Part shown: positions 43,008 to 52,926 of the stretch, piece by piece
Position numbering within the stretch: position 1 is the first letter of the stretch
Layout of the letters: each line of letters starts with the position of its first letter
Source of the DNA: Bacillota bacterium
GTDB taxonomy: Bacteria; Bacillota; Desulfotomaculia; Desulfotomaculales; Desulfallaceae
Reading direction: 5' to 3'
Length of the DNA: 64,000 nt
NCBI GenBank assembly: GCA_023439185.1
Contig: JAEXOR010000034.1
Location: 1 to 64,000, forward strand
Made by a program: the position numbers and the translations under genes
The notes under the pieces: model-generated
What the model saw: only the letters and a program-made list of their open reading frames with translations
Database searches by the model: none
What the model was told of the DNA's origin: nothing

Positions 43008-43066
43008 CGAGAAAAAAGGCAGGCGCACTTATATACCACATGAATGTGGTATATGTGGCCTGCCGG
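43008..43066 (-). terminator. Long terminator hairpin after the DUF4157 gene
   Basis: On the minus strand GGCAGGC..CACATATACCACAT pairs with ATGTGGTATAT..GCCTGCC, and TTTTTTCTC follows. The inner arms (43031-43041, 43044-43054) are perfect. It lies about 90 bases past the stop codon. Confidence 0.88.
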
Positions 43067-43154
43067 TGGCGTTTTGTGCCTAATCAATCGGCTATCATCG
43101 GGCAATGCGCATATCTTTCCCGGCCAACTGCCCAACTGATCAACTACGCTACAC

Positions 43155-45257
43155 TTACCCCTGGCGTTTACGCGCCCGCTTAATCATCTCCGCCATACTT
43201 GTGCGATGTTCTTCAGGCATAACTGCTTCACCCTGGGGCATAAACTGCACCATGAGATCCGTCATCTCCTCATCTGTCAAACGCTTCCCGGTCATTTTCG
43301 CGACCAGCGCCTTGTAATCATCCGGATTATTTCTCCGCAAGTTCTCCATATGCCCGGTGAAGCCCTGCAAAGCACCGGTCACTTCACTATTCTCCAGCCC
43401 TGACAGATCGACGGTACGGCCGCCGTATTTCTTACCGCGAATGTCTTGCTTCAAACCGCCGGTGCTGGATCCTTCCTCCGCCTGTGCCGCCGCGTTGTGC
43501 ATATGTCCCGTCTGATTCATGCGGTACGGGGAATCGGATTCCAGACCCATCAGCAAAGCTCCTTTTTGAGTATCCGTACTGGATTTTCTTCCTATATACA
43601 TGTGACCGCTGCGGCCGTCGGCATTGATCATCTGTGCCTTTCCGCCCGCCCCCCGGCCGCCGAGCTTGCCAATTCCGCCAATTGCCATGTCCATTCCGTG
43701 GTGATGATAGGTAGAATCTGTGGCCGACTTAATCGCCGCACCAATACCGCCATGCTCTTCATAGCCCTTAAGCCCCTTATCTCTTCCCGGCGTAGCTACA
43801 TGGTGCGTTCCCGCAGCACGGGCATGCACACCGGCCCGGTGCCCCATTTCCTCACCGATCCTCGTGCCAAAGAGGGCATCGGCCACGTCGTCACTGGTAG
43901 CGCCCCCATTTTTGTCATTGGCGCCGAAGACAAAGGCGGTACGTCCGCCGTGAGAGAAGGCATTGGCCATGGTATCACTCCACTCATGCTGCTCCTTGAC
44001 CTTCTTTTTCTTCCAAAACTGCCACCATTTTTTTTCAGGGTTTTTCTTTTCATCGGTACGCTGAAAATCTCCCATCTGCATGAGAAACATGGTCCGCATC
44101 AAGGAATCTCCGGACTCTTGCGCCCGGTCAATATCACGATCCGCCAGGTTTTGTGCCGCATCCTCCGTCCGGTCGCCGCTTTGGGATTCCCTCGCGATCC
44201 TCTGGTAGGCTTCTTCACCGCTCTCTCCCGCCTGAGCCTCAGAGCCCAGCCACGTCTTTCCTTGCTTCGATATGCCGTATTCCTGCATCAAGCGCGCTTG
44301 ATCGTCCCGATGCAAGTAATGCTCTTTCAGACGCTGCCTTTCTTCTTGACCAGGTCCCAGGATGGTATCCATCATCATTCTTTGGTCCATCATCTCCGTG
44401 GCCTCTTTGACTTTGGCGCCTGTCTCCCCGCCTGCCCGCGCAATATCACTCAATGCCTTTCTGTTAATCGGATCCAACGCCCTGGTGGCATCCCCCCCAT
44501 ACCTTTGGGCAATCTGGGCTGAGGTCATGTCGGGGTTTTCTGCCAACTGTCTTGTAATCCTATCCTGTCTCGCCGCGTCCATTGCTTTCCGGTCTTTTTT
44601 ATCCATCCGGGCCACCCGGCTGAAGTCGCCCCTTCCGGCCCGCGCGGCATTTTCCTGCTTCTCTGCTTTACCCGGTTTCAGGAGACCCATTTTCCCGCCG
44701 ACGAACTCACTAATTCCGGCCCAGGATTTTTTCATCCAATTGGGCAGCATCTGCACCTCTCCCGCAGGAGCGGCTTCCGTGGGCACGGCACTATCCACCA
44801 CGCCCTGCTGCACGGTATGTACCAGCTCGTGTGCTGCCACCCCGGGACTAAAACCGCCGGGACCGAAATAGACATCATGACCGGTGGTATAAGCCCGGGC
44901 GCCCATCATCTCCGCCTTCCTGAGGGCGGCACTGTCCGTATGGAAGCGTACGGATGAGAAATCCGCTCCCATCCTCCTTCCCAGTTGCAGCTTGACTTCC
45001 TCAGGCGTCCGGGCGCCATTTTGAGCGGAGGCAAAACGCTCCGCTTCCCGCTCCGCCGAGGGAATCTGGTTCTGCAAAAACGCCTGTTGAACCCTGTTTC
45101 GCATTATCCCTTCCAGATTAGGCTTTTTCTCGTCCTTAATCTCCCATTTTCTAAGCATCGCACTATTGGGAAAAGCATCCGGCTGTTTCCCGGGAGTAAT
45201 CTTTTCCGCATCCTGTATATCCAATACCTGTTTGCGCATTTGAGCATAGCCTGCCAT
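43155..45257 (-). CDS. DUF4157 (eCIS-core) domain protein, putative secreted effector
   Basis: 700 residues, no signal peptide. A DUF4157 domain covers about 80-155: LGRRMGADFSSVRFHTD, ARAYTTGHDVYFGPGG and FSPGVAAHELVHTVQQG with HELVH at 143-147, a putative zinc site. This domain typifies proteins associated with extracellular contractile injection systems and related toxins. The remaining 540 residues are polar, Gly-, Met- and His-rich, with a Trp/Lys stretch at 408-426 and His clusters at 485-520; I recognise no known toxin domain. No tube, sheath or baseplate genes are in the window, so it is an orphan here. GGGGG precedes the ATG; an AraC gene is upstream on the same strand. Confidence 0.8.
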   Translation of the reverse strand: MAGYAQMRKQVLDIQDAEKITPGKQPDAFPNSAMLRKWEIKDEKKPNLEGIMRNRVQQAFLQNQIPSAEREAERFASAQNGARTPEEVKLQLGRRMGADFSSVRFHTDSAALRKAEMMGARAYTTGHDVYFGPGGFSPGVAAHELVHTVQQGVVDSAVPTEAAPAGEVQMLPNWMKKSWAGISEFVGGKMGLLKPGKAEKQENAARAGRGDFSRVARMDKKDRKAMDAARQDRITRQLAENPDMTSAQIAQRYGGDATRALDPINRKALSDIARAGGETGAKVKEATEMMDQRMMMDTILGPGQEERQRLKEHYLHRDDQARLMQEYGISKQGKTWLGSEAQAGESGEEAYQRIARESQSGDRTEDAAQNLADRDIDRAQESGDSLMRTMFLMQMGDFQRTDEKKNPEKKWWQFWKKKKVKEQHEWSDTMANAFSHGGRTAFVFGANDKNGGATSDDVADALFGTRIGEEMGHRAGVHARAAGTHHVATPGRDKGLKGYEEHGGIGAAIKSATDSTYHHHGMDMAIGGIGKLGGRGAGGKAQMINADGRSGHMYIGRKSSTDTQKGALLMGLESDSPYRMNQTGHMHNAAAQAEEGSSTGGLKQDIRGKKYGGRTVDLSGLENSEVTGALQGFTGHMENLRRNNPDDYKALVAKMTGKRLTDEEMTDLMVQFMPQGEAVMPEEHRTSMAEMIKRARKRQG

Positions 45258-45453
45258 ACGTTTACCCCCTTTAATACCAATATATCACTATACCGTATCC
45301 CTGTATATAGCGATATAGGGGCTACCTGTAGCCGCCCGCGTTGCAGCATTGCACGGGTCATTCGGGCGGACACAGTTCGCCCTTACAGCAGCTTGGCGAC
45401 AAAAGCGCAGAACAAATTTCATTTTGCTGCTCATTGTAGCAGCTCTCGTACGG
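45258..45453. other. Spacer between araC and the DUF4157 gene
   Basis: There is no gene. Inverted repeats include CTATAT..ATATAG near 45301-45318 and GGGCGGACACAGTTCGCCC (45363-45381), the latter like widespread intergenic hairpin repeats. No clear promoter is seen for the DUF4157 gene. Confidence 0.5.
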
Positions 45454-45503
45454 CTACGCATTGACATTTTTAAGCTGTTGGAAGAAAAATAAATATTTTT
45501 TTG
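45452..45503. repeat. Imperfect direct repeat flanking araC, copy A
   Basis: This covers the 3' end of araC: GGCTACGCATTGAC, then ATTTTTAAGCTGTTGGAAGA and an A/T tail ending in TTTTTTTGC. It matches 46442-46491 at most positions. Confidence 0.65.
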
Positions 45504-46407
45504 CGTAGGACAGGGGGAAATCCTCGAAGCGTGTCTGCGCCGCCAGTCCCTCCGGCCCGACCTTGTGCCGCTTGCGGAAGTCCGAGGGTGTGCAACCATA
45601 AAACTGCTTGAAGCTCTTGATGAGATATTTTGGGTCGGAGAACCCGCATTTGGGTGAGATTTCGTAAATCATTTCTTCGGTGGAGAGCAGCATCCGGACC
45701 GCCTTCAAGCAGTTGCCGCTGAATATAAGCTCCCGCAGGGTAAAGCCGAATTTTTCATGGATGTCGTTTGAGAGATGCTGCGGGGTAACGCCGATAGCCC
45801 CCGCAAGCTCAGCAAGGGAATTGCCCACCAGCGGATTTTGCCGGACATGGTCGTAAATCCGCCTGTGCCGCTCAAGGTGCGCTTCACTGAGCCGCCTTGT
45901 CCCCGCGCCGTAGCGCAGGTAGTCAAAGCTGTCGGTCATATGGGTCAGCAGCTTCGCAAGGCCGGCCTTTATGGAAGTTTCCTGATCGCTTTGGACTTCG
46001 CCGTCCGGGATGATTTGTGCCAGCCAGGCAATGCGCTCCTTCAGGCGGCGGTATTTCTCCGGCGCTTCGGTCTCGCTGCGGGCGGAGCAACACCAAAAAA
46101 GCACATAGTCAAAATCCGGATCATTGTGACGGCAGAAGTCGGGGCCTATCTGCAACAGCAGCAGTCGATTGGCGCCGCCGTGCTTTTTGATGCGGTGCGG
46201 CTCGTCCACATTGACGACAATGATATCGTTCTCCTTCAACAGCTGGGTTTCGCCGAGCCGGGTGATCTCCGCCTGGCCCTCCAGCACTAAAATGATCTCC
46301 ACGGCGTCGTGCCAGTGATAGGGATATTCATCGATCCGCGCCACCTTGGCGATGAGCGGCATTCGCTCTGAAAACTCAAGCATTTCCGGGTACATGATCA
46401 TCATCAC
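45454..46407 (-). CDS. AraC-family transcriptional regulator
   Basis: 317 residues. An N-terminal cupin-type sensor domain (about 15-110) has the YHWHDAVEIILVLEGQAEIT core. The C-terminal double helix-turn-helix (about 185-285) has NSLAELAGAIGVTPQHLSNDIHEKFG and EMIYEISPKCGFSDPKYLIKSFKQFYGCTPSDFRKRHK. Such regulators sense small effectors, often sugars. It lies upstream of the DUF4157 gene on the same strand, with 196 bases between, so control of that gene is possible but unproven. Its last ~45 bases recur imperfectly just upstream of its own start. Confidence 0.88.
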   Translation of the reverse strand: MMMIMYPEMLEFSERMPLIAKVARIDEYPYHWHDAVEIILVLEGQAEITRLGETQLLKENDIIVVNVDEPHRIKKHGGANRLLLLQIGPDFCRHNDPDFDYVLFWCCSARSETEAPEKYRRLKERIAWLAQIIPDGEVQSDQETSIKAGLAKLLTHMTDSFDYLRYGAGTRRLSEAHLERHRRIYDHVRQNPLVGNSLAELAGAIGVTPQHLSNDIHEKFGFTLRELIFSGNCLKAVRMLLSTEEMIYEISPKCGFSDPKYLIKSFKQFYGCTPSDFRKRHKVGPEGLAAQTRFEDFPLSYAKKYLFFFQQLKNVNA

Positions 46408-46441
46408 TACCTTTCCTCTATCAATCTAACCCAATTGGAAA

Positions 46442-46491
46442 GGCTTCGCATTGACGATTTTCAGCTTTTGAGAAAAATTTTAGTTTTTTGC
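46442..46491. repeat. Imperfect direct repeat flanking araC, copy B
   Basis: GGCTTCGCATTGAC, then GATTTTCAGCTTTTGAGA and a tail with TTTTTTGC. On the minus strand it still reads like the araC C-terminus (a KK..FF..K..N pattern). It looks like the 3' remnant of a second, lost araC-like gene or a duplication scar. Confidence 0.6.
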
Positions 46492-46520
46492 AAAAAAATA
46501 AACCCGCCGTGAAGCGGGTT
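46490..46520 (-). terminator. Terminator after the broken small gene
   Basis: On the minus strand AACCCGC and GCGGGTT arms with a short loop are followed by TATTTTTTTGC. It lies 24 bases beyond the stop codon of the small broken unit. Confidence 0.85.
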
Positions 46521-46543
46521 GTGTATTTGTTCGGTTATTTGAA

Positions 46544-46665
46544 TTAATCTCCGTGGCCGGCCGCCGACAGAAGCCGGATGGCATGGCCGAGGGGGATGTC
46601 CGTATACATCATTTGGCGGGCAAGGGCCGCGCTCACCTGCCATTATGCGCGCTGATATAATCCAT
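46544..46665 (-). pseudogene. Small broken or two-part minus-strand gene
   Basis: ATG at 46665 follows AGGAG with a 6-base gap and reads MDYISAHNGR before TGA (46633-46635). A GTG overlapping that stop (46634-46636) opens a second frame of 30 codons, SAALARQMMYTDIPLGHAIR and on to a TAA at 46544. A single-base shift would join them into a protein of about 40 residues. A -10 like site upstream and a terminator downstream make a complete unit. I do not recognise the product; it may be a decayed gene or a coupled pair of tiny genes. Confidence 0.45.
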
Positions 46666-46694
46666 AACCATCTCCTGCAGATTTTTCTTGTTAC

Positions 46695-46715
46695 ATTATA
46701 CTTCCTGAATAGGAA
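46695..46715 (-). promoter_or_regulatory. Possible -10 with adjacent palindrome
   Basis: On the minus strand TTCCTATTCAGGAA (perfect 5-bp arms) is followed one base later by TATAAT, 30 bases before the small ATG. It could be a promoter with an operator; no strong -35 is visible. Confidence 0.4.
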
Positions 46716-46815
46716 ACTTTTAATAATAGTAAAGTTGTTTGTCATAACGGCAGCTATTTTCGCCGAAACATGGTACGTTCTGTTGGTGGATGGAAGACAT
46801 AGCGCCCCCCGGTGC

Positions 46816-46845
46816 TTGACTTGACGCTGAAAATGATGGTTTAAT
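46816..46845 (+). promoter_or_regulatory. SigA-type promoter candidate of the exonuclease gene
   Basis: TTGACT, an 18-base spacer and TTTAAT. It ends 28 bases before the start codon. Confidence 0.5.
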
Positions 46846-46873
46846 ATCAACAAAGCCGGAAGGAGGGTGTGTA

Positions 46874-47632
46874 ATGTTTACCCCGCTGATAGATAGATTG
46901 ACACTTTCGGGGAAAAGAAAACGTTACCCCGGGCCACCGCCCGGTGAAGAAATGGTAAAAGCCCTCAGGGAATTAACCGAAAAAACAAAGCATTGCGATT
47001 TACCCGACATACCCATGGATGAGCTTGACTATACCGTGATAGACACCGAAACAACAGGGTTTTACCCTCACGAGGGAGATGAAATTATTTCTCTCGGGGC
47101 AGTAAAAATGCGTGGGACAAAAATCTTAACCGCGGAAAAATTTGACCAGTTGGTTAACCCATTCCGTCCGATACCGGAAAAAATCACATTGCTCACCGGT
47201 ATTGATAACAACGCCACTAATCAGAAGAAAGATGTATTTACCGTGCTCAGGGAGTTAATGGAATTTATTGGCGACACGGTGGTGGTCGGTCATGCCCTGG
47301 GCCTGGACCTGTCATTTATCAACCGCAAACTGAAGCTTTTTTGCAATACCAGGTTCTATAACATAATCATCGATACCAAAGGTATTGCTATGATCATGTT
47401 TCCGCCCCATAACCCGACAGATCTGGATTCACTGCTGCATATGCACGGCATTGAGTCTGTTAACCGGCACACGGCCCTGGGTGACGCCTTGCTTACCGCC
47501 AGGCTGTTTGGATTATTCATTGAAAAAATGCGCTGTAAAAATGTTATAACGGTCAGGGATCTGGATAAATATCTCGACCTCGGCAATAATTACGCCGCCG
47601 ACAAAACCAACAACGCGTATTTCTACTGGTAA
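46874..47632 (+). CDS. DnaQ-like 3'-5' exonuclease
   Basis: 252 residues. The DEDDh motifs are visible: YTVIDTETTGFYP (Exo I, about 53-65), the VVVGHALGLDLSFINRKL block (Exo II) and NRHTALGDALLTARL (Exo III, with His and Asp). A short N-terminal basic segment and a C-terminal tail surround the fold. It resembles stand-alone DNA polymerase III epsilon-like exonucleases; partner polymerase is unknown. GGAAGGAGGGTG lies before the ATG. It is one of the few plus-strand genes and sits in the insertion between ylxY and pnp. Confidence 0.9.
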   Translation: MFTPLIDRLTLSGKRKRYPGPPPGEEMVKALRELTEKTKHCDLPDIPMDELDYTVIDTETTGFYPHEGDEIISLGAVKMRGTKILTAEKFDQLVNPFRPIPEKITLLTGIDNNATNQKKDVFTVLRELMEFIGDTVVVGHALGLDLSFINRKLKLFCNTRFYNIIIDTKGIAMIMFPPHNPTDLDSLLHMHGIESVNRHTALGDALLTARLFGLFIEKMRCKNVITVRDLDKYLDLGNNYAADKTNNAYFYW

Positions 47633-47655
47633 TACCGGGCAGGGAATCCCCCCGT

Positions 47656-47691
47656 CAGGCTTCGCCTGCCACCCCCCTTTAACAAGGGGGG
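47656..47691. repeat. Double hairpin repeat
   Basis: CAGGC-TTC-GCCTG is followed directly by CCCCCCTTT-AAC-AAGGGGGG. This pair of hairpins is of the type scattered between genes in many bacteria. It lies between the convergent exonuclease and methyltransferase-like genes. Confidence 0.65.
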
Positions 47692-47717
47692 CATAACCTT
47701 TGCGGGCGCCCGGTTCC

Positions 47718-48389
47718 TCAATTTCTCTCAAAAATATATACTTTGGAATGTCTCCACCACAGGTCCGGCCTTTCAAAATCGACACCGTTATCCAACCGGC
47801 AAAGCGACCATTTATTCGGCCCTATTAAAACCCTGCTGCGCCAGCCCGCCGGATCGGTACGGGGCAGCCAATCGGTGGCGCCGATTAATATGAATGCCCG
47901 CACCGAATCACAGGCCATAAAATCCGCCGTCCAGTCTTCACCATCCGGCATCCAACCGCAGAGCACCAGTTTTGGTTGATACAGGCGCAGCGCTGTCCGG
48001 TAATCCATTTTTTCCGGCCGGGCGCTTATGACGGTGCTTTGGGGTAATGGTTCGGAATAATCATCCACTGCCTGCATTTCAATGCCCCTGGCATGCAGGA
48101 CTGCGGACAATTCACCGTTACCGGCGCCCACCTCCAGTATGGGACCCAGGCCAAGCTTTTTTATCTCCTCCGCCAGAGCGTCGTTAAATTCGCGGTTTAA
48201 TATCTGATAGATCCCGAAGGTTTTACAATACTGCAACAGCAGGGACAACCGGCAAATCACGGCGTTGTCGCGCCAGGATGCCTCCGGGTCGTACTTAACC
48301 GGACAATCGGCAAATTTATTGGCCAGCCACTTCTTTTCCTGCGCCACTTTTTCTTGAATCGTGTCAAAACCAAATAGTTCAAGAGACAT
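47718..48389 (-). CDS. Class I SAM-dependent methyltransferase-like protein
   Basis: 223 residues from ATG after GGGAGGG. The SAM-binding motif I is GPILEVGAGNGELSAVL (about 82-98), with an acidic residue in MQAVDDYSEPLP and a motif-IV-like PKLVLCGWMPDGEDW. An N-terminal helical part (about 1-75) precedes it. The substrate is unknown. It lies just downstream of pnp on the same strand but behind a terminator. Confidence 0.65.
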   Translation of the reverse strand: MSLELFGFDTIQEKVAQEKKWLANKFADCPVKYDPEASWRDNAVICRLSLLLQYCKTFGIYQILNREFNDALAEEIKKLGLGPILEVGAGNGELSAVLHARGIEMQAVDDYSEPLPQSTVISARPEKMDYRTALRLYQPKLVLCGWMPDGEDWTADFMACDSVRAFILIGATDWLPRTDPAGWRSRVLIGPNKWSLCRLDNGVDFERPDLWWRHSKVYIFERN

Positions 48390-48421
48390 ATATAAACCCT
48401 CCCCAATTAAAACCAATTCAG

Positions 48422-48458
48422 GTTAAAAAAATAAGACCCCCGTTACAGGGGTGCTTAT

Positions 48459-48459
<1 letters not shown>
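48422..48459 (-). terminator. Terminator after pnp
   Basis: On the minus strand AATAAG.ACCCC pairs with GGGGT.CTTATT, and TTTTTTAACC follows directly after the stop codon. Confidence 0.9.
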
Positions 48460-50702
<2,243 letters not shown>

Positions 50703-50904
50703 AACGGGGTTTACCCGGTTACTGAATCCGGTACTGTATGATAATGTCCGAAACCTGAAACCGGTATCCTCCTTTCCCTTCAGTCAAGTTTAATATTGGG
50801 CGGTAATCAGATAATAACAACAAAAATAGCATATTCTACACATTTAGTAGTATATCCTGCCTGTTTTATAAAAAATACATGCAAAAATGGCCGCCGCACA
50901 AAAT

Positions 50905-50935
50905 ATAAAAAGCGGGGCAAGCCCGCTTTTCTTAC
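50905..50935 (-). terminator. Terminator after rpsO
   Basis: AAAGCGGG and CCCGCTTT arms around a 5-base loop; on the minus strand TTTTTATATTTTG follows. Two bases separate it from the rpsO stop. Confidence 0.88.
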
Positions 50936-50936
50936 T

Positions 50937-51206
50937 TTATTTACGCAAACCAAGTTTTTCAATCAGCGTACGGTAACGGTTGTACTCACGGTCTCTGAGA
51001 TAATTCAACAGGGACCGGCGCTGGCCGACCATTTTCAACAGTCCGCGCCTGGAGTGGTGGTCTTTCTTGTGGATCTTCAAGTGCTCGGTAAGATCGTTGA
51101 TCCGCTTGGTTAAAATGGCCACCTGCACCTCCGGCGAACCGGTATCGCTGTCATGCAGCTTATAGGTACCAATGACGGTCTGTTTTTCTTCCACGGATAA
51201 AGCCAT
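50937..51206 (-). CDS. rpsO: 30S ribosomal protein S15
   Basis: 89 residues, exact family length: [40 protein letters not shown] and [23 protein letters not shown] are the S15 signature. It binds 16S rRNA in the central domain. CAGGAGGTG precedes the ATG. Order rpsO-pnp is conserved across bacteria. Confidence 0.98.
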   Translation of the reverse strand: MALSVEEKQTVIGTYKLHDSDTGSPEVQVAILTKRINDLTEHLKIHKKDHHSRRGLLKMVGQRRSLLNYLRDREYNRYRTLIEKLGLRK

Positions 51207-51299
51207 GTTTTCACCTCCTGGTTTTTATTAATCGCTGTCGGCCAAGTTAACCGCCGGAGATAAGCGTATTCCCTAGCTGACAGTTCATTGCTATGATTG

Positions 51300-51527
51300 C
51301 TATTTGCCGATAATGGTAATCACCAACCGGCCCGAAGCGATGTCCTTGGCCACAATATCAAACATGCGCCCGGACTTGGCGAAAAACCCTCTGAATCGCG
51401 TGGCGGTCGGTATCCGGCCGGGTACGCTGCCGGCGGCGCTGATTATGTCGGCGGTGGTGATTTTATCCTGCCGGTAGTCACGCAGCCTTTTACGCGCGTG
51501 TTCGGTGACAATGATCTTCATTTCCAT
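51300..51527 (-). CDS. Small conserved hypothetical protein
   Basis: 75 residues, basic: MKIIVTEHARKRLRDYRQDKITTADIISAAGSV, then FAKSGRMFDIVAKDIASGRLVITIIGK. The pattern of an N-terminal H-A-x3-L helix and a C-terminal beta hairpin resembles small DUF4258-like or RelE-fold proteins; this is only a resemblance. It starts seven bases after the upstream gene ends, and the ribosome-binding site is poor, so translation may be coupled. Confidence 0.5.
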   Translation of the reverse strand: MEMKIIVTEHARKRLRDYRQDKITTADIISAAGSVPGRIPTATRFRGFFAKSGRMFDIVAKDIASGRLVITIIGK

Positions 51528-51534
51528 GGCCGGG

Positions 51535-51762
51535 TCAATTCGTCCCGGTCCGCCGGGCTATTTTATCTTCTTCCTGGGCCAAAAACGCGTACAGGGCATC
51601 CTTAAAGGCAACCAGTTGAGCGTCTTCCATCTGCGACTGAAGATATATTTTTTCCAGTTCCTTCTTCAGTTCCTGAAAATCTTCGCTCAGACAGATCAAG
51701 GCAATATGATTAAGCCATTTTTTAATTTCCTCGTCGGGTGAATCAAACCTGGGGATCCCCAC
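51535..51762 (-). CDS. Small hypothetical helical protein
   Basis: 75 residues from GTG with AAGGGAG upstream. Acidic amphipathic helices: DEEIKKWLNHIALICLSED, FQELKKELEKIYLQSQMEDA and LVAFKDALYAFLAQEEDKIA. No known family. It is paired with the 75-residue gene directly downstream and lies between ribF and rpsO. Upstream are several TATAAT-like sites, so it may have its own promoter. Confidence 0.55.
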   Translation of the reverse strand: MGIPRFDSPDEEIKKWLNHIALICLSEDFQELKKELEKIYLQSQMEDAQLVAFKDALYAFLAQEEDKIARRTGTN

Positions 51763-51934
51763 GAATGATCACTCCCTTCCCATCGCCCCGGAAAAACCTG
51801 TTCAGCGGCGCAGGGCTTCTTTATTGTAGCATATTATACCTGGCAAGTAAACTTGCCCTATTATACTTGCTCTATTATATTTACTATAAATATATTGACC
51901 GCCTGAACCTTTTATACTATCGCCCCTTTAGTTA

Positions 51935-52873
51935 TCATACCGATGCACAGGTGTCACCGCGCGCCTGGCTGATGTCCCGGCGAATCTGTTCCAGTAATTG
52001 CTCCACCGAGGGAAACCGCTTCTCTTCCCGCAGCCGGCGGATAAAAGATACCTGGATGCGCTTGCTATAGAGATCGCCGGAAAAATCAAGCAAATGTACC
52101 TCAATGGTTCGCGCAAAACCGTTACCGTGAAAGGTGGGCTTGACCCCGATATTGGCTACCCCCAGGAATGTATCCCCATCCACCTGCGTTTTTACAGAAT
52201 ATACGCCGTTGGCGGGGATTAATATCCCGGCGCCGGTCTCCACGTTGGCGGTGGGGAAACCCAGCAGGCTGCCCCGTCTTTCACCGTAGATCACTTCTCC
52301 CTCCACCACCGGGCAATAACCCAGGTATTTGCGGGCTTCCTGCACGTCGCCGTCGGCAATCAGGTTTCTGATCAATGTGCTGCTCACCGGCTTGCCTTTT
52401 ATGGCAACGGGACTGATTACTTCCACCCCGAAACCGAGCTCCCGGCCCATCCTTTGCAACAGTTCGGGAGTTCCCCGCCCCATATGTCCAAAGGTATAAT
52501 TGTAGCCCACAAAGACCGTGTTGACGCCAAGATGCCGGAATAGAACGTCACGCACAAAATCTTCCGGACCAATCCTGGCAAATTCCAGGGTAAAGGGTAC
52601 TAAAATCAACACTTTCACGCCCAGGGCCTTGAACATTTCCTGTTTGATACTCGGCAAAAGGAGCATGGGCGGCGCCGCTTCCGGGTTTAAAACCGCCATG
52701 GGGTGCGGTGTGAAAGTAAACACCGCGGCGGTACCGCCCACCTCACCGGCCTTTGCCGCCAGGTCGCCGATCAGCTTCCGGTGGCCCAGGTGCACGCCGT
52801 CAAAATTACCCAATCCAACAACAATATTTTTATATTTTTCTTTTAAGTCATGCCATTGATTATAGATCTGCAC
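51935..52873 (-). CDS. ribF: Bifunctional riboflavin kinase / FAD synthetase
   Basis: 312 residues. The N-terminal nucleotidyltransferase domain has VVGLGNFDGVHLGHRKLI and GYNYTFGHMGRGTPELL. The C-terminal flavokinase domain has GFPTANVET and GVANIGVKPTFHGN. It makes FMN and FAD. GTG start with GGAGGTAG upstream. It follows truB in the conserved infB-rbfA-truB-ribF-rpsO order. Confidence 0.96.
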   Translation of the reverse strand: MQIYNQWHDLKEKYKNIVVGLGNFDGVHLGHRKLIGDLAAKAGEVGGTAAVFTFTPHPMAVLNPEAAPPMLLLPSIKQEMFKALGVKVLILVPFTLEFARIGPEDFVRDVLFRHLGVNTVFVGYNYTFGHMGRGTPELLQRMGRELGFGVEVISPVAIKGKPVSSTLIRNLIADGDVQEARKYLGYCPVVEGEVIYGERRGSLLGFPTANVETGAGILIPANGVYSVKTQVDGDTFLGVANIGVKPTFHGNGFARTIEVHLLDFSGDLYSKRIQVSFIRRLREEKRFPSVEQLLEQIRRDISQARGDTCASV

Positions 52874-52926
52874 ACCAAACTACCTCCGCATTTTATGCAG
52901 CGACACGAAAGTACCGGGCACCGCGG

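Noticed and set aside
43155..45257. Complete contractile injection system
   Set aside because: Only the DUF4157 protein is present; no sheath, tube, baseplate or AAA gene lies in the window.
46461..46853. 130-codon minus-strand frame
   Set aside because: It runs through the terminator at 46490-46520 and its composition (Arg/Pro/His) is not coding-like; the smaller frames at 46544-46665 have better signals.
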